Assembly: GCF_009756665.1 (NCBI RefSeq)
Contig: NZ_CP037953.1
Span: 2,046,001-2,110,000, forward strand
Reading direction: 5' to 3'
Origin: Permianibacter aggregans
GTDB taxonomy: Bacteria > Pseudomonadota > Gammaproteobacteria > Enterobacterales > Permianibacteraceae
Length of the DNA: 64,000 nt
In this document: positions 12,001 through 18,203 of the stretch, piece by piece
Layout: the number at the start of each line of letters is the position of its first letter
Position numbering within the stretch: position 1 is the first letter of the stretch
Notes under the pieces: generated by a model
What the model saw: the letters and a program-made list of their open reading frames with translations, nothing else
The model's database searches: none
What the model was told of the DNA's origin: nothing
Made by a program: the position numbers and the translations under genes

Positions 12001-14009
12001 TTTTGCAGAATACGGATTAGGTAAGTAGCGGAGTTCTTTGAGCCGTTCGCCACATGCACTTTGGCATACACACTACGCGAGGTTTCCTTTACCGAAATGC
12101 TCGGTACTCGGGCATCTGCTCGCCATAGCTCGAACAGTCGCTCTTCTGGTTTGGAGCGTCCAGGTGCCGGGAACTCACGAATTTCTTTTAGCGCAAAATG
12201 AGTTTCCGCGACTTTCGTCGCGTCAATAAAATACTCCACCAAGGTAATGCCACTCGGCGCCGCCTCTAACGGTGGTCCGCGATCAATCGCAAGCTGAAAA
12301 CGCAGTGGACTTCCTTCGACTAAGCGCGCGTTGTTTTCAGGCAACTCCCATTGATAAGCAGGTATCAATGGCGTTGATTTTTTCACTACCGACAGCTGGC
12401 TAGGGCTGCTCAGCGTAGACTGACCAGCGGAGTCAACCGCCGCAACCTGAATCGCCAGTGTAGAGTTCAGCATCACCTCAGACAGCGGCAACTGTAGTTC
12501 GTATGGCGCATTAACCCTATCCGCTACGACCCGACCGTCCACCAGAAAAGACACGTAATCCACGGCCACATCGTCTTTTGGCATAGCCTTGATGACGACT
12601 GTCTCGCCAATGGCACCCGATGTTGGCGCCTGCACCGTAATCACGGGTGGTGCATCTTTGGCGGCGACATACAAGTCGGTGCTCAAGTTATTCAGCGTCG
12701 CAATCAGCTTAAGCGGGCCTTCCGGAGCAATTGGGGCGAATGCCTCCAGCTGTTTGTTGGGTGTTACCCGAATCAGTGATTGATATCCCTCCGGCACCGC
12801 CACGCGCAACGCCGATGTACCCGTAATACGGGTATAGCTACCATCATCGAACTGGGCCCACAACGCCGGCAGACTATGCGCACTGTTCAGGCTCGGTAAA
12901 ACCAAGGGTGAGCTGGCATCGATTACACCTTCGAGCGAATTGCCGACCAGTTCGCCGGTGGCAAATTGCAGGGCGGCTACCGTTTTGCTGAAGTTGATGG
13001 TTACTGGTAAATGGACCGGCGGCAAGCCCGGATATTCGACAATAATGTATGGGGTTGCTTGACCTGTTTCTTTTATCGGGTAGACGACGCCAGACGATGA
13101 AACGTTGACGTATTCCGGGTCACTGCTTCGATAGCTGACGCTGGTTCCGGCGCCTGGCAACGGCACAAGCCCACGAAACTCGAATTCCACCGATGGCACA
13201 ATGCTTACGAAATCAACCGGGGTGATTAGTGTCAGTGCTTTCGGCAAAGCACTGATCGACAGGGCCTTTTCCGAAATTTCACCACCGGTGAACATCAGCT
13301 TTGAAGCTGTACCGCGGTTACCAGATGCGTCCACAACATAGGCGTCAAGCAATAACATGCCATCTCGAGCAATCTCGGTTGCGCTCAAGGTCCGGGAAAG
13401 GGGCAGGTTAATCACCAACTGCTCAGCGCTGTCCTTTACCGGATACACCCGCACAAATCCATTGGAGTTCAGGAAAGCTTCGCCAACTGCGCGCTCCAGC
13501 ACACCTGCATTACGCTTCAAAGTAGAGGCTTGTAAACCGATAGCGTTTAGGGCGACATAGCTGACATCAACATCATCAGAAGGGTTCAGTACGATGCTAA
13601 TGCTCTGTTTTGTGCCATCACCCGAAATAGAGGCCCCCTCAATTTCCAGGGTAGGCGCGTTGTTATCGACGCTGAAATGCTCGGAATGTTGAATTTCCTG
13701 ATTGTCGTGAGTGATAGCGACTGCATTGAGCGTAAATGGCGGGGGGGGTAGATCGCGAATGACCGTTGAACATTCCAGGCGCTGTGAATCGACCAGGGTA
13801 AAACGCTCTAGAGGGACGGCAGTGGAGGCTCCACCGCTGGAATAACTAAAGGCTGCAATGGATGAACATTCGGAAAGCTGGATCGTTACTTCGGACTGCC
13901 CATTGAATGCGCGTAGAGGCGCACTACTACGGAAATCCAGGTCGAGAGCAGGCGCAGCTCCACTGAGAACCAGCAAAAACGCATGGAGGCAATACTTCCC
14001 GAACCCCAA
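1..14009 (-). CDS. Giant secreted multi-domain Ig-like/propeller surface protein (C-terminus outside window)
   Basis: One minus-strand frame stays open from 14009 past position 1, at least 4,669 codons. I checked frame agreement at about ten points. No ATG lies between the upstream in-frame stop (14040-14042) and the signal peptide, so I choose TTG at 14009, preceded by GGGGAG. The N-terminus (MGFGKYCLHAFLLVLSGA..APA-LD) is a good Sec signal with an APA cleavage site. From about 13,700 down to 5,200 come roughly 20-25 Ig-like domains of about 100 residues, with recurring features such as EGE-x-V near the start and a DD-x-GV turn. Below 5,200 are propeller-like strands of the LVIVD type (for example VADINDPAMPIVAG), SbsA-type Ig-like domains near 3,700-3,350 and 1,420-1,110, and IPT/TIG domains near 3,320-3,060 and 815-590. 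A role as adhesin or cell-surface scaffold is inferred from architecture; no catalytic motif was seen. Domain counts are estimates. Confidence 0.85.
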   Translation of the reverse strand, partial: MGFGKYCLHAFLLVLSGAAPALDLDFRSSAPLRAFNGQSEVTIQLSECSSIAAFSYSSGGASTAVPLERFTLVDSQRLECSTVIRDLPPPPFTLNAVAITHDNQEIQHSEHFSVDNNAPTLEIEGASISGDGTKQSISIVLNPSDDVDVSYVALNAIGLQASTLKRNAGVLERAVGEAFLNSNGFVRVYPVKDSAEQLVINLPLSRTLSATEIARDGMLLLDAYVVDASGNRGTASKLMFTGGEISEKALSISALPKALTLITPVDFVSIVPSVEFEFRGLVPLPGAGTSVSYRSSDPEYVNVSSSGVVYPIKETGQATPYIIVEYPGLPPVHLPVTINFSKTVAALQFATGELVGNSLEGVIDASSPLVLPSLNSAHSLPALWAQFDDGSYTRITGTSALRVAVPEGYQSLIRVTPNKQLEAFAPIAPEGPLKLIATLNNLSTDLYVAAKDAPPVITVQAPTSGAIGETVVIKAMPKDDVAVDYVSFLVDGRVVADRVNAPYELQLPLSEVMLNSTLAIQVAAVDSAGQSTLSSPSQLSVVKKSTPLIPAYQWELPENNARLVEGSPLRFQLAIDRGPPLEAAPSGITLVEYFIDATKVAETHFALKEIREFPAPGRSKPEERLFELWRADARVPSISVKETSRSVYAKVHVANGSKNSATYLIRILQNTAPTIEIIAPENLQSFTENQVIPFSVRVTDDTLNSGTSIKFLVDGAAIGNRLIKNLDEIGTSQLSSATATATYQFTIPENSVGKTINLQSQATDFHGKESLSAPIKIRVAADQPPSVAISAPIDGAHFSAGQHIELRANATDDTRVERVEFYANNKLINVDVTAPYSAIYESPEVTAESIIPLRAVAFDNKGQSGESGVVNITLGKDEFAPIFNVVSPTIISTENGVANAKVIENERFTFKVAGYDDLGVETLVVRGIKLVTGVYHLTGVDSDTVEFNKDTLENVPGVFNGFSAAILVRAPAFSNNPDIVSDPYPVQVTAKDKAGNSSTKNINLGVVADTAPVITEAKTQFPSYSAKDPVTIQLAAKDDHRIVAFNLTFDQGVAPIRIDKTKGMLEGALVLTRAELSLDTLNRPNTHHVIKAQITAEDDAGQLSVVQQVSINVTADTVAPTGSFSAPIANSSLNPGQERNWTYRVVDSGAGIAEVRVLFNGVQVDVQTPNDRPKSLDRSFTHSVPAGTELTAVIRAKDVFGNTGDSTFVYPLVADEKPKISFRAPAESADYVEGEPVNVSVLATDDVGLSKVVILSRTGTKVWGQKTFEGNSLRTVVDAGGYFNATLIAPQFSDSLPTEILAVATDSANQSTAVPLLLRISKDNEAPKVIMSKPDAALERIPGESFEVIADITDDYSVVNIEAVLKKGSESIALPWDVLSRVDSIEEIREGNTDGLGSVVVARYVQAKIEGRVKLPESLLSRAGEQFELVLQATDQGSNRGESLPVPFKILPDNEKPVIKIQNPLADIVERSKQHLEFSVTDNLGLTSISARIVDGQTLVTRTISDSKSEAINSSDEIFLDWDSIGAIPVEGKAITLLVEAVDTSGNRGQATRLIQIKPDQAASVHLLSIKPEGNYIRGGVLSLGLRAVDDYVTGTDPLLVGTFISSLSSLGETRQLQAQEFREQDKRYADISIDYPESTTNWSISSNGEPLLSGSNQKLMLRSYQGPFGNLLAVHQGESAAQYHVTIEYDNECRVQPIEASSFGAGGVALDSILSKASRVIVEPQFADPSTPFPVLAIVIESNSLAESTLANDGKSSFHPARPHISFVLKDADRGTAQLSNLPHREFSAAENVFNQLFVVPEAIAQDSALFAFAFDRYGVDRGALQPRLLSRIVATNDGQNPEGKILSAEALANLVPGATHQFKLEAKDNAGIKQLRVLDNMGNPLRGAAGRFNKLAYTFSFTVPDNAALGDTSYSAQIEDRVGNKVSLPIALRLSSNQKPESTLTSLNADKLITDPARLAYGEFWVRQGSSVTLNFKLNDDDGIANVRLYKRQADGGLGLPIYEKVYPFSCPSIPVKQTTINPNFIFTSAETEEYMLHVEDGIGQLHSRRLLIHPKQNIRPQIRILTPANNQAVVAGSRFIELALLAVDDAAFPSSPKVNVYANGVSLPLLSSRGGFEGSESILENAWNAIHDRLQNDYGDDVAREVGVSGNPFQFSRTYVFDLPASLTTQVETLTLSAQVHDKENETGLHAIDLQVVPDTIRPEVALTAPAQDFSPIEGSDLTITTRAYDNVAVKEIAIYKTFGVRGSANRLPFGNAERVIRDIPAVDYEPITTINIDTPEYHQLLHVPTIHELRALFGGNLSNDAAFDVWIKLVAKDGNGNSRERELSLPIRVDQRPVIDIVKPADGQIVVENSTLQVTVNAYDDIGVHSVRLHATRSGQTLMDLRLRQPPFSYAVPLPIRGDSSDPVMVTVEAIDTYGEKVCRTLGYCDPDSHIARETISVGLKDDDLPTVTIAKPANGTTRLEGEYVQVIVNAVDDLGVNRVALSVNGLITGNKVLTDDTYPYEFLLELPYGQANRDIQLQATVTEKRLINPRSVTTPDIVTLKVQKDTDAPTIVIHAPVAGAAIAEKLALPYQLTITDNSRVQLAKVALFHDKNGNGELETSEAVASQVLLRPPFAGSISVPSLAQLASGEEVPSQVPLWLVVDALDGANNESRATAELRLVKNAPPEITAIRFLNNAGNYLGDGVTELTEGLEFVVEVRAQDPERGVAQVELFSNFDDSSPGVLGVDSAAPYQFHLKVPKNKVGSAWKFQARATDIDGYRSELSTPVSIKIKADQPPSVRFVKPANNRSAVIEGESVDVIVEAIDDLGPTGIDRITVYVNGRPSYTITQSMAQANGIFGADTLYQVQIPPPPGTQGFVLQAVAFDVNGNSAATPEVFVGQVEDTVVPRLRALGPADGDLVMANEPLTLRAVVEDMGDLAEVTAELKRLDRATGQVFATELLTLTLLPDGSGTDESEHYFVYEGQIGAGSLLQRTSGLTERIWIEYTAKTQKHTVKTVSVHEVGYRPVEQRFFLPTFAQNMLYNMPPTTMAKSVHYPAVSGQNRYNQGDNFLAAWSTASPVAFDQYFGLQDGISGEATTGLFLLDLNDVHHVEGEKFYYIDSQLMRGASELMQGTITAVHNGGDIIVAAKGGATNVTDCAGISHCDAATRFNTALKAEINKDADTGGIHLDSINGEVLVYSMRNGDGQFGIAPKLVGRVELSYPQTFGMARADNLALIANGHGGVQVLRVDQVEQPYKVGFIKPDGFARGVAVKDGYAFIAASSQGLVVADINDPAMPIVAGVDTTGIANRVWIDGQTAYISDLNEDDLPTRIHLINIANPLAPYHVKTIELKPARQDFHSRGAYDVFTSGNKLYVSEIITDQEDKVVESLVQAIEIGDNLDARLDVSTPFLIHRGSDAAEHIATNLSLHRGQVQAAAGLSGVVTLQLPTFAVVHHTPANGDSNVPLTGQPITLEFNQAVAANQSFTDVVYVRKDNALVGENVSSLFDIALDPLCDDTLQCRRVVLTLKAGQSLQANASYHVVVDANMRSSLDKTLAGNYRFSFYTVISGDGQRPEIRSVQPNSGPVNGGMEATILGKHLHADAEVWIGGQKAQVLRFEANITVDNDALVVLTPPNNVGPAAVTVKLPNQLSDTLIGGYTYVDELTISFITPAVVRVDQVGENDEVDIVGRGFRHGLTIKAWKTGYPDSAVTESSPSRLKVISSERLRWRVPEFGAAYRGFVDVLITDSDNRFAEKPKALFYGRLLLNQRMEMADDLTEREINDYLNAQNRGDLRGYIPSVDIRKLPPGRIVDLASDAKLGLIYALGTGIDEKPLLQPDRVGDISDVAHYYAPGWISLLHYRPDRLDAYRLGDIEENPLEELAPAHGLGYYNLPQDLIPTALDLSAKALYVAAKGWQFPYVDTENEGRTLILAYERESRMLTDITGGEKDRDVIFNLPLPVTAPVLDLVSKDDLLFAATNEGVVVISIAEPLRPSVVRVISNVQVGTRTITLKPEQLLIAHQQLHIVSQEHDRVVINIAAPNLPGLMRDSKVANASLLNAGRHVVHTDSSSALNIEEVDSNGPWRYVGRYDAAGFAFEGKLFTTTGQGALANSVSAVESEPRCNDIYSMLFDTSDTGNISLLDSLLISAPECAMGNPSINLSMAGSSVKLPEKALLTTDGVALSTYSVKDNGIVQRLTISDTLTPDVAATFPTASAEGVPLVSELWIELSHPISIPLLELEGVYLARYLSLLRDDGSAEGIPVELSLSIDDNNPRRIVLTLDQPLQANSQYRLVMTDGNVGARRAEGLPPYTATFNTASAPGENIAILGIPKRFVSTTGGEIEVAVSKNQQAEFLVANDRADLVSMISEADRDIYRLRVGANDAGPAHLLVVGSNGTRDSRLGAISFVEPLSVSGLSPAVGTIAGGQVVRIAGRGFQNGNGRMSVTFGSQAVAEQHLKVLDTQTLEVLTPSGSLGKVDVTVSMADGQSVTLPQAYEYLEPMQSRVRLKNRLRDGFVEPSGNYLIAAGDQDGILIFNMNASTYTGGDATDPLNPQDLLNRIDRNRDGIDDRVVAKHALPDGYAALGIAGYFERQQDRVIVAGALMNNNVPIADSAALFIYALNDEDPSQISFLRKMKVPGAFARGVDIRNDMVIAALAEKGLGLADFYLHSKSYLSRHIPLSD
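13741..13748. repeat. Homopolymer tract (8 G on +, C8 in the coding strand)
   Basis: Eight consecutive G lie about 90 codons into the giant surface-protein gene. The frame is open on both sides at this length, so the sequenced state is ON. A change of one base would truncate the protein shortly after its signal peptide. Contingency tracts of this kind in surface-protein genes can give phase variation; here that is only inferred. Confidence 0.6.
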
Positions 14010-14159
14010 AACCGCTCCCCAACCTGAACAACATCCTTCTCAGCTCCTACCGGTAGCGCTCATTTTTCTGCTTTTCTGTTTAAAGCGGAGCGTTAAGGCT
14101 GGGCCGGGCGCGATGATATTCTTGGGTAGAACTGGTACGCAATGAATTTATTGTAGTGT

Positions 14160-14195
14160 TTTGTACAGCGATGAATCGATCACAGATTTTTTAGA
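14160..14195 (-). promoter_or_regulatory. Possible CRP-like site upstream of the giant gene
   Basis: The minus strand reads TGTGATCGATTCATC here. The left half matches the CRP half-site TGTGA exactly; the right half matches TCACA at only three of five positions. It sits about 160 bp upstream of the TTG start. This is weak evidence, and no clear -35/-10 pair was identified in 14010-14288. Confidence 0.2.
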
Positions 14196-14288
14196 ACGGC
14201 AGACCTGACACGAAGCTTTTTTAACGGATGACGATATCGTTTTAGCCAATTGCAACCTCGGAAAGCCCGCCATGCAAACACCTGCTTC

Positions 14289-15425
14289 TTATCTTGTGTT
14301 GTCAGCCTCCATCCCTTCTTTCGTTGCCGCTGCATGGGAATTGACAGCCCCCCTTACCACCGGATAACCCAAATGCATCCAGCCAAAAATTCCTTCGTAG
14401 AGCACGGCAGTGCGCTGATAGCCGCGGTCGCGTAATTGCTCGATAACGTAATCAGCGGCGGCGCGCGGGCAGGAACAGTACGCGACAATCATCACGTCTT
14501 TCGGCAACGCTTCAGTCATTTCATCGAAGTCGGAGTAATACGGCATAGGAAACGAACCTTCGATGTGTGCGGTTTGCCAGACGGAGGTGACACGGGTATC
14601 AAGCAGCACGATTTTTTGTTTTGCGACCAGGGCTTTGGCTAAATCGGCCGAGGAAACGTACAGGCCATCTTGCAGGGTAAAGTTCGGGTGTTGGCCTTCG
14701 GGATTCAGCACAAACTGATCCGGTGTTGGCAAGGGCTTCAGCACCGGTTGGGTGGCTTGCCAGCCATCAGCGCGACTGCGCAGGAAAGCAGTCAGGTTAT
14801 CGATGTCTTGCGCGGGTAGTTTGTCTTTGAAGGCAAGCATCGGTGTGCCTTCTCGGCCATGCTGGATCGCGTAGCGAATAAATTCATCGCTGTTGTGCGC
14901 AAGCGCGGTTTGGTTACCAAGTGCCGGCGCGTTGACGCCCTCTCCGTTTTTGCCGTGACAGTCGGTGCAGTGTTGTTGATACAACTCACCGCCACGGGCG
15001 ATATCGCCCTCGACCGGTTTGGTGGTCAGCGGCGCCCGTTGCTTAACTCCGGATTGCTCATATAACCAGTACATCAAATCCCAGGTTTCATCGAGCGTCA
15101 TCGGGCCGCCGGCTTCGTCGAGATAGCCGCCCATCGCTGTGCCGGGGCGTCCATATTGAATAGGCCGCAGCACCGCGTGCGGAATGCCGGATTCGAATAG
15201 CTCTTTACTGCGCGATGATGGCGCATGATCGTTGACATAACCCTGGCGGTCTTCGCCATGGCATAGCACGCAATATTTTTGATAGTTGGCGGCGGCGACT
15301 TTGCTTTGTTCGGCGGTCAGCTTGCGGACCGGTGGCAACCGCTCATGATCAGCAGCCAGCGACAAACTCGATACGCTCAGACTGAACGTAGCGATGACCA
15401 AAAGCCAGACCGATGATTGCCGCAT
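14289..15425 (-). CDS. Diheme c-type cytochrome fused to a rhodanese domain
   Basis: The 378-residue protein starts with a Sec signal peptide (to about residue 25), so it acts in the periplasm. It has two cytochrome c domains with haem-binding CVLCH (52-56) and CTDCH (153-157). Likely axial methionines are in GTAMGG (about 98) and GTPMLA (about 196). A rhodanese-like domain covers about 255-360 with cysteines in the active-site loop CSCPRA (317-322). Cytochrome c proteins carry electrons; rhodaneses transfer sulfane sulfur. The fusion suggests electron transfer linked to a sulfur compound, but the substrate cannot be read from sequence. It lies upstream of the giant gene on the same strand, 279 bp away, so probably as a separate unit. 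Confidence 0.88.
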   Translation of the reverse strand: MRQSSVWLLVIATFSLSVSSLSLAADHERLPPVRKLTAEQSKVAAANYQKYCVLCHGEDRQGYVNDHAPSSRSKELFESGIPHAVLRPIQYGRPGTAMGGYLDEAGGPMTLDETWDLMYWLYEQSGVKQRAPLTTKPVEGDIARGGELYQQHCTDCHGKNGEGVNAPALGNQTALAHNSDEFIRYAIQHGREGTPMLAFKDKLPAQDIDNLTAFLRSRADGWQATQPVLKPLPTPDQFVLNPEGQHPNFTLQDGLYVSSADLAKALVAKQKIVLLDTRVTSVWQTAHIEGSFPMPYYSDFDEMTEALPKDVMIVAYCSCPRAAADYVIEQLRDRGYQRTAVLYEGIFGWMHLGYPVVRGAVNSHAAATKEGMEADNTR

Positions 15426-15625
15426 TGCTCCGTTTCCTCGTTATCAAGACCATTTCTGGTCTGTCACCGTCAAGCGACCACTGTAAACCGTCGGAGCTTT
15501 CGGGTTCTACTGAGATGCGATGAGCCGTTACCGAGGCCCGATTATGGGTAGGCGCCATACTCTTCGCCTGAGCATTGCCGTAACGCACACATTGATGTTT
15601 CTCATGCGCCAACCTTCGGTACTAC

Positions 15626-16390
15626 TCATCGGAATGCCATGAAAAGCACATTCGAGATAACAACCACTGACGTAAAAAAGCACACCATGAACGCCAATGA
15701 CTTGAACACCGCACCGAAATAACTAATGCCGTATACGCGTTTTGCGGAGATGACAAAATACAAGACTAATAATCCAAGCACAACAAACATGGTGGGAGGC
15801 AAAATGGCGTCAAAGGTTTGCTCCGACACACTCCATTTTATCGGTCGCGTGATCAGACGAGCAATAAGGAAGGTCATCAACAGGACGTTACAAAGGTGCA
15901 GAGAAAACACGGTGTTAACGTAAAACAGCGCCCGTGTATTGAACAGGAACATCCAGAACGCCATGATCGGTATACCGACCATTGCCAGAACACCTGCCAC
16001 TTGATGAACTGCTTGCTGTACTTGCTCTGGTGATTCGGCTTCGCCCTCACCAGCCTTCACGATACCTCCGACAATGTTGTCCAGAACTTCACTGTTCCCC
16101 GTGTTGCTGAAGAATGTCATGTTCAAGGCGAACAGGAACAGCAGAAAGGCAAACATGCGCATCGGCGAAACGTAGCGCGCTTGTTTTCCGGCTATCCACT
16201 CATTGGTGAGTTTGGCGGGGACAAAGGTCGCTTTCAGTGTGCGCCATAGTTTGTTGTCGAAGGCAATAAAGTCATCCCAGAACGTGGTGATCAGTAGCTT
16301 GAGAGAAGGAAGGCCCGCCACCATCTGCTGACCACATTGGTGACAAAACCGTCCTTGCAGTGGCGTGCTGCAATTACTACAACTTTCCAT
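15626..16390 (-). CDS. DUF3667-like zinc-ribbon membrane protein
   Basis: The N-terminus carries two CxxC pairs (CSNC and CHQC) forming a zinc-ribbon-like knuckle. An amphipathic stretch follows, then about four or five hydrophobic segments (such as MRMFAFLLFLFALNMTFF and GVLAMVGIPIMAFWMFLF). The pattern resembles DUF3667 family membrane proteins, whose function is unknown. I prefer ATG at 16390 (MESCSNCS) because it has GGA seven bases upstream and begins right at the zinc ribbon. An ATG at 16429 would add 13 residues. The gene stands alone between the cytochrome-rhodanese and the S41 peptidase, all on the minus strand. Confidence 0.7.
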   Translation of the reverse strand: MESCSNCSTPLQGRFCHQCGQQMVAGLPSLKLLITTFWDDFIAFDNKLWRTLKATFVPAKLTNEWIAGKQARYVSPMRMFAFLLFLFALNMTFFSNTGNSEVLDNIVGGIVKAGEGEAESPEQVQQAVHQVAGVLAMVGIPIMAFWMFLFNTRALFYVNTVFSLHLCNVLLMTFLIARLITRPIKWSVSEQTFDAILPPTMFVVLGLLVLYFVISAKRVYGISYFGAVFKSLAFMVCFFTSVVVISNVLFMAFR

Positions 16391-16563
16391 GGTGATTCCA
16401 GTTAGCGACGTAAAGCGGCGGAAGCACAACCGCTTAGGTTCTTTTTATCAGCGCTGATCATGCCCCAATTTCTCAATGGCACGCCACCATTGCGTTGCTT
16501 TGGTGGACCATATCGGTGCTTGGGTAAACGCCTTGCGCCGCTTCTCTGGCGTGGCGTTGATTA

Positions 16564-18054
16564 TCAATTGTTCATTCGCGCACGAATATGCGCTAGCGCT
16601 ATCTGCAGCACCGGGTCATCGGCGGCTTCAACGATAGGGGTTTTGATTGGCCAGTCAGGCTGCACACCGCGCACCGTCGTATTGCCGCTCGGCCGAATGA
16701 TATACGCTTTCGGGTAACCCACTACAAGGCCACTGTGAGTCAAAGTGAACTGCTCCATGGCGCCATACGTGGTGGCCAGATCGGCGGTCTCTTCACCGAG
16801 CACGGTGGCGAAACCATAATCCTGGGCAATCGCCGCTACCAATACAGCGTTGGAGTAGGACCGGCGATTGATGAGCACAAACACTTCACCGTGATAACGC
16901 GGCCCGGCTTTCGGTGTGTTGAAGGGAAACTCGTAGGACACCACATCACCTGGCTGATGTTGCGCATACAGTTCGGCATACTGCTGCGCGATACTGCCAT
17001 GCTTGCTCTCGTCTGGCGGGATGCGACGGGCATTGCTAGCGGTGGTCGCGGCGCTGACCCGAATGCGAAAGTCAGAGGCAAAACGATAAGGCTTGTCGGC
17101 AAACCAATTCAGCATGTGGTCACTGAAAGAATTGTCACCGCCGGGGTTGTCGCGCAAGTCGATCAGCACAGCCGGCAGCTTGGCGTCGATGAATTGTTTG
17201 AAGCGCTGGTCAATGAATTCGACGAACGCACGGTTATCCCAAACATCATTGGCGCCCGGTTCATTGTTGTAGAAAGGACCAGGCCGCAGATAACCAATGG
17301 CGGCCCGCTCACCGTTGATGATGCGCGCTTCACGCTGGTCCCAATCGAGCGACAGAACCGGCGCTTGCTTGGCATCAGCAGCTTGCGCTTCGCTTCGTGT
17401 TTTAGCGTCGATGGTGAGGACCTGCGGCGTTTGCTCAGCGCGTTGCAGCGTCAATTGAAATTGCGATAACGGCCCAAATTCTTGCCAGATCAAAGCCGGA
17501 AACCACAGCTCCAGCATGGTATGCAGCAGGTACTCGGTGTCGGCAGAGACATGCGCCCCAACTTGCTGCAACACGGTCGCGATTGGCATACCATTCAGCG
17601 CCAATAGCCGATCGCCGCGTTGCACGGTTGCCACGCCGCTATAGTTATCGGCAATCCAGACCTTGCCGTCCTGAATACGGATGCCGATTGGCAACGCTCG
17701 CCCTCCTTGTTGGCGAAAGGCGACAAAGCGTTGCTGCAAACCATCAATGCGGGCATGAGCGACACGACCAAACGCAACAAAGCGCTGAAAGGCGATTTCG
17801 ACTTGATCGCGTGGCAACGGTTTGATGAATTCGCTGAACATCTGCTGATACAGCGCATCGTACTCAGCTTTGCTGCGCTGCGAGTAAAGATTGACATGCG
17901 CTTCCTGCAGCGTTTGATACAGCTCGACGAAATCTTCGCGAACTTGTGCGGCGCTCAAGATTTCTGCGTTGCTGTCGGCGGCCACGCTGCCGATGCTGAA
18001 CAATAGCCAGGCAGCGATCAGACTTTGCGCGACGCGCTGGTACCAGTGAGGCAT
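16564..18054 (-). CDS. S41 family (C-terminal-processing-type) serine peptidase, exported
   Basis: The 496-residue protein has a signal peptide ending near SVAADS. A helical N-terminal region follows, then a PDZ-like segment around GDRLLALNGMPI. The S41 catalytic core has LIDLRDNPGGDNS and, further on, the nucleophile-region motif NRRSYSNA followed by GEETAD. These fit the tail-specific protease fold that cleaves unfolded C-termini in the periplasm. It is transcribed away from the CadC-like regulator gene at 18204, with 149 bp between the starts. That regulator may therefore control it, which is an inference from position only. Confidence 0.85.
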   Translation of the reverse strand: MPHWYQRVAQSLIAAWLLFSIGSVAADSNAEILSAAQVREDFVELYQTLQEAHVNLYSQRSKAEYDALYQQMFSEFIKPLPRDQVEIAFQRFVAFGRVAHARIDGLQQRFVAFRQQGGRALPIGIRIQDGKVWIADNYSGVATVQRGDRLLALNGMPIATVLQQVGAHVSADTEYLLHTMLELWFPALIWQEFGPLSQFQLTLQRAEQTPQVLTIDAKTRSEAQAADAKQAPVLSLDWDQREARIINGERAAIGYLRPGPFYNNEPGANDVWDNRAFVEFIDQRFKQFIDAKLPAVLIDLRDNPGGDNSFSDHMLNWFADKPYRFASDFRIRVSAATTASNARRIPPDESKHGSIAQQYAELYAQHQPGDVVSYEFPFNTPKAGPRYHGEVFVLINRRSYSNAVLVAAIAQDYGFATVLGEETADLATTYGAMEQFTLTHSGLVVGYPKAYIIRPSGNTTVRGVQPDWPIKTPIVEAADDPVLQIALAHIRARMNN

Positions 18055-18203
18055 GTTGTTGCTCCTTGTTGATAGCGGATATGGTCGCCCGTTGCGGCGT
18101 TGGCAGCAACGCGATGGGTGCTTTCATTTGAAAAACTCGGGTGTTATAAAACAAGCGCATTTGCTCCTGAATTCCTGACTTTTTCCTGACCAGAGGCCTA
18201 GAC

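Noticed and set aside
1-14009. Many 60-180-codon frames on both strands within the giant gene
   Set aside because: All are shadows of the single long minus-strand frame.
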